Position numbers and translations under genes: made by a program. Positions 61,674 to 64,000 of a stretch of DNA of 64,000 bases are shown piece after piece. Numbering within the stretch: the stretch's first letter is position 1; every line of letters starts with the position of its first letter. Source of the stretch: Polychytrium aggregatum (Eukaryota > Chytridiomycota > Chytridiomycetes > Polychytriales). Under the pieces are notes generated by a model, which saw nothing but the letters and a program-made list of their open reading frames with translations, was not told the DNA's origin and made no database searches. Location: contig NW_026516216.1 of the NCBI RefSeq assembly GCF_025602895.1, positions 682,001 through 746,000 on the forward strand, written 5' to 3'.

Positions 61674-64000
61674 ATGTCGCTCGAACAGCTGGCCGCCGTC
61701 CTCCCACCGGCGCTCCGAAAGCGAGTCCTCTTGGCCGCCAAGCAGCATCCCGACACCGAGCCCATCTTCCGAGATCTGATATTGCACCATGCCCCGCAAC
61801 CAGCCCTCAACGACCTGGACTCGGACCCGGCCGCTGCCGACGACGCAGCCGAGTCATACGACGAGCTCGCCTACGATCTCGTCGTTCCTGGCATCTCGTT
61901 CCAGAACCCGCGCAAGAAGCTGGATCTGGCCCTCTCGGATGACGACATCACCCTGGTCGAGTCCTTGCCACATGCCTCGTCCTCGCTGCCGACCCCCAGC
62001 TCGACGGGCCTGGCGTCGCCGGCTCGAAAGACCACCCGCTACTCCATCGACTCACTCCAGATTGGATTCTGTCTACCGACGCCGATGAAGCAGAAGCCCC
62101 ATTCGACGTTCTTCTTGATCTTCAAGTCGGATATCATATCCTTTGGGGCCGAAGATCTGGGTACGTTTCCTCGGCCCGCAGTTGCAGTCGCAGTTGCAGT
62201 CGCAGTTGCAGTCGCAGTTGCAGTCGCAGCTGCAGTTGCGGGCACAAGCTCGACAGTCTAGCAGAGTGGCGGCTGGCTCATTTTCAGCGGCATGACTGGG
62301 GCCCCAACCAGGGATAAGTCGAACGGACATAGGCTTGCAAGCAGAGTGACGGGGTGGCATACCGTCCGAGCGATGTGGCCGTGCTGGATCTATCGTGCGT
62401 CATGACGGGATTCCGGTGCCGAGCCAGATCGCACGGCTGAGCGCAGTGATATCCCCGGAAAGCCTGCTGTCATGATATATGCGGGTCAGTCGTCCAAGGT
62501 GTCGCGGAGATACGATATCCTTACCCCGGCGACTCGATCAGGAATATTCGATACCAAGCAGGAGGTGCTCGACGCCAAACAGAGACTGCGTCGTTGATGG
62601 AAGGCCCTTCATGGATACGTCAGATTGACTGCGCTATTTCTCATCCCCTATCCGCAACCATGATTCTTCGTCACCAGTTGTCAAGCCTTTGGAGTACAAG
62701 AACAAAGGCCATTCCTACACTCTCGCCAAGGGCGATAGCCTTCGAAAGCTGCTAGTCGACTACCTCTCTGCGGCGCTCGAGGGCCGGTGCGCTGGATTCT
62801 TCAGCGTCGACATGCCCGACTTGACTACCTTTGTTCCAGGGCCGTCGTCGGGTTCCTCGCTTGGATCGCAGCCCTGTCCGCCCCCCGGCGTCGTCGCTCA
62901 CATCGGAGTCAAGGACGGTTTCCTGTATTTGCTCAAGCGAGGCATTCTATTTGCCTTCCGAAAGCCTGCCATCTGGATTCCTGTCGAAGCCATCTCGGCC
63001 GCTCAGCCCTTCGTTGTCGGCGGCAAGTCGTTTAATCTGCTCATCAGCACGCACGATCATCCCAAGTATACGCCTGTCGGGATTGACGCCGGAAAGACCG
63101 AGGTCGAGTTCAGCTTGATCGACATCCAGCAGCAAGAGCGTCTCATGGGCTACTTTTCTCAGAACGTTGGCCGCACAAGGCCGAGCCCAGCCGCGGGAAG
63201 CGGCGCGGAACGACGGTCCAAAGCACCATTGACGATTGCCCACGGCGACCTCGGTGACAGTGAAGAGGAGGACGAAGACTATGTGGCTCTGTCTGAGGAC
63301 GAAGTAAGTCTGTTCTGAGGCGACGGAGTGCCACGTTGGATGGTCGATCGGAAACCGAGCCGCTCAACCGGAGCAAGAAGGGCGCTGGCGATCTGTTGGA
63401 CGGGCCAGGGAATCGGGAACCTGCGATTCCGGACCCCCGGATCTTGCTGCATGATTGTTTTGCTGATACATGCTCTGTATCGCTCAGGTGGACGAGGAGT
63501 TCGACTCGCATCATGAAACCGATTCAGAACGTGAGAGCGAGGGCGAAGACGACGACCGAGGCACCAAGAAGGCAACCAAAATCAGAGATGCTGTCCAAGT
63601 TGACGCTGAGGGAGACGAGCAGGATATCAACGAGGAAGAAGATGAAGATGACGAAGATGCGGACGAAGAAGCAGATGGTGTCGATGACGACGAGGGCAGC
63701 ATCAGCCTCAATAGCGAGGATGTAGATGATGACGAAGATGACGAGGGCGAAGACGACGATGAAGACGACGACGACGATGCGCTCGAGGAGGTCGGCACAG
63801 CCTCTCCCTCCAGAAAGAGAAGCAAGACCGAGCCGACACTCGACCAACAGACTGCAAAGCGAGTCCGCAAGAGACCCGATCTGGCGGCGGCAGCTTCTGC
63901 CAAGCGACAGAGAGCCGATCTCGATGTCGTCGAGGCGTCGCGGCATGAATTCCTTGATGTCGACGAGATCGCCGAATCGAATGGCCAGCCACTCAATCCC
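61674..64000 (+). CDS. RTT106: Histone chaperone RTT106 (3' end outside window)
   Basis: Binds H3-H4, especially acetylated H3K56, in replication-coupled nucleosome assembly and heterochromatin maintenance. Exons 61674-62160, 62678-63303 and 63488 to beyond 64000. The N-terminal helix (LEQLAAVLPPALRKRVLLAA...EPIFRDLI) is the Rtt106 dimerisation segment. PH-like blocks follow: GFCLPTPMKQK...FFLIFKSDIISFG, VVKPLEYKNKG, GFLYLLKRGILFAFRKPAIWIP, SFNLLISTHD and EVEFSLIDIQQQERLMGYF, the tandem PH arrangement of Rtt106/Pob3. The third exon encodes a very long acidic tract (runs of D/E near 63600-63790) followed by a basic KRVRKRP segment. The 517-base first intron holds a 12-base repeat. The frame is open at the right edge with no stop. 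Confidence 0.92.
62178..62238. repeat. 12-base GCAGTTGCAGTC tandem repeat, about five copies
   Basis: Lies inside the first RTT106 intron directly after the donor site. It is open in some frames (Ala-Val repeats) but excluded by the GTACGT donor at 62161 and the phase-correct acceptor at 62677. Confidence 0.9.

Overview
The window looks like nuclear DNA of an early-diverging, probably zoosporic (chytrid-like) fungus. The basis is GC-rich genes broken by many short GT-AG introns, fungal nuclear families (URB1, IRC5/LSH remodeler, RTT106, an OCA-family phosphatase fold) beside families often lost from yeasts (PHYHD1-type dioxygenase, CDKN3/KAP phosphatase, RING-less MUL1/GIDE protein, asparaginase with ankyrins), and a degraded Fanzor pair. 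The lineage is inference; no rRNA or marker was seen.

Layout, left to right: 1-2624 (-) cytosolic L-asparaginase with C-terminal ankyrin repeats, cut by the left edge; 3557-4787 (-) OCA/Siw14-family phosphatase-like protein with an altered P-loop; 5107-14362 (+) URB1/NPA1 ribosome-biogenesis protein; 14646-18696 (-) IRC5/HELLS SNF2 remodeler; 19132-21736 (+) WD40 protein; 22486-24129 (-) F-box-like/LRR protein; 24876-26862 (+) PHYHD1-like dioxygenase whose start codon sits directly after a hexanucleotide array; 27219-29690 (-) an unrecognised 823-residue protein with eight spaced copies of a STVELLG...YQSYG...YPQPG motif and a C-terminal CAVM prenylation box; 31036-32711 (-) an unrecognised 351-residue protein; 34574-35641 (+) GNAT acetyltransferase; 36245-37982 (-) and 41466-42872 (+) two paralogous single-pass membrane proteins, with a MUL1/GIDE-like protein (39331-40395, +) between them; about 43675-44690 two diverged Fanzor fragments head to head; 44820-45720 (-) a probable secreted protein; 46543-48883 (+) ACAD10/11-type APH kinase-like protein; 49331-51655 (+) mitochondrial 2-Cys peroxiredoxin; 53514-55241 (+) a disordered Ser/Pro-rich protein; 57094-57381 (-) AN1 zinc-finger protein; 58728-60353 (-) CDKN3/KAP-like phosphatase; 61674-64000+ (+) RTT106 histone chaperone, cut by the right edge.

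There is no operon logic; genes are individually promoted and often arranged as divergent or convergent pairs. Nuclear housekeeping functions (URB1, IRC5-like, RTT106) are scattered. Exon models were built by hand from splice-site consensus, reading-phase continuity and family motifs. Where total length is a multiple of three and motifs cross junctions correctly, I treat the model as strong. Minisatellites are unusually frequent in introns and intergenic DNA. The most novel content is the STVELLG-repeat/CAAX protein, the paralogous membrane pair, two microexons (10 and 22 nt) inside catalytic motifs, and two proteins of known enzyme folds that have lost a key residue.
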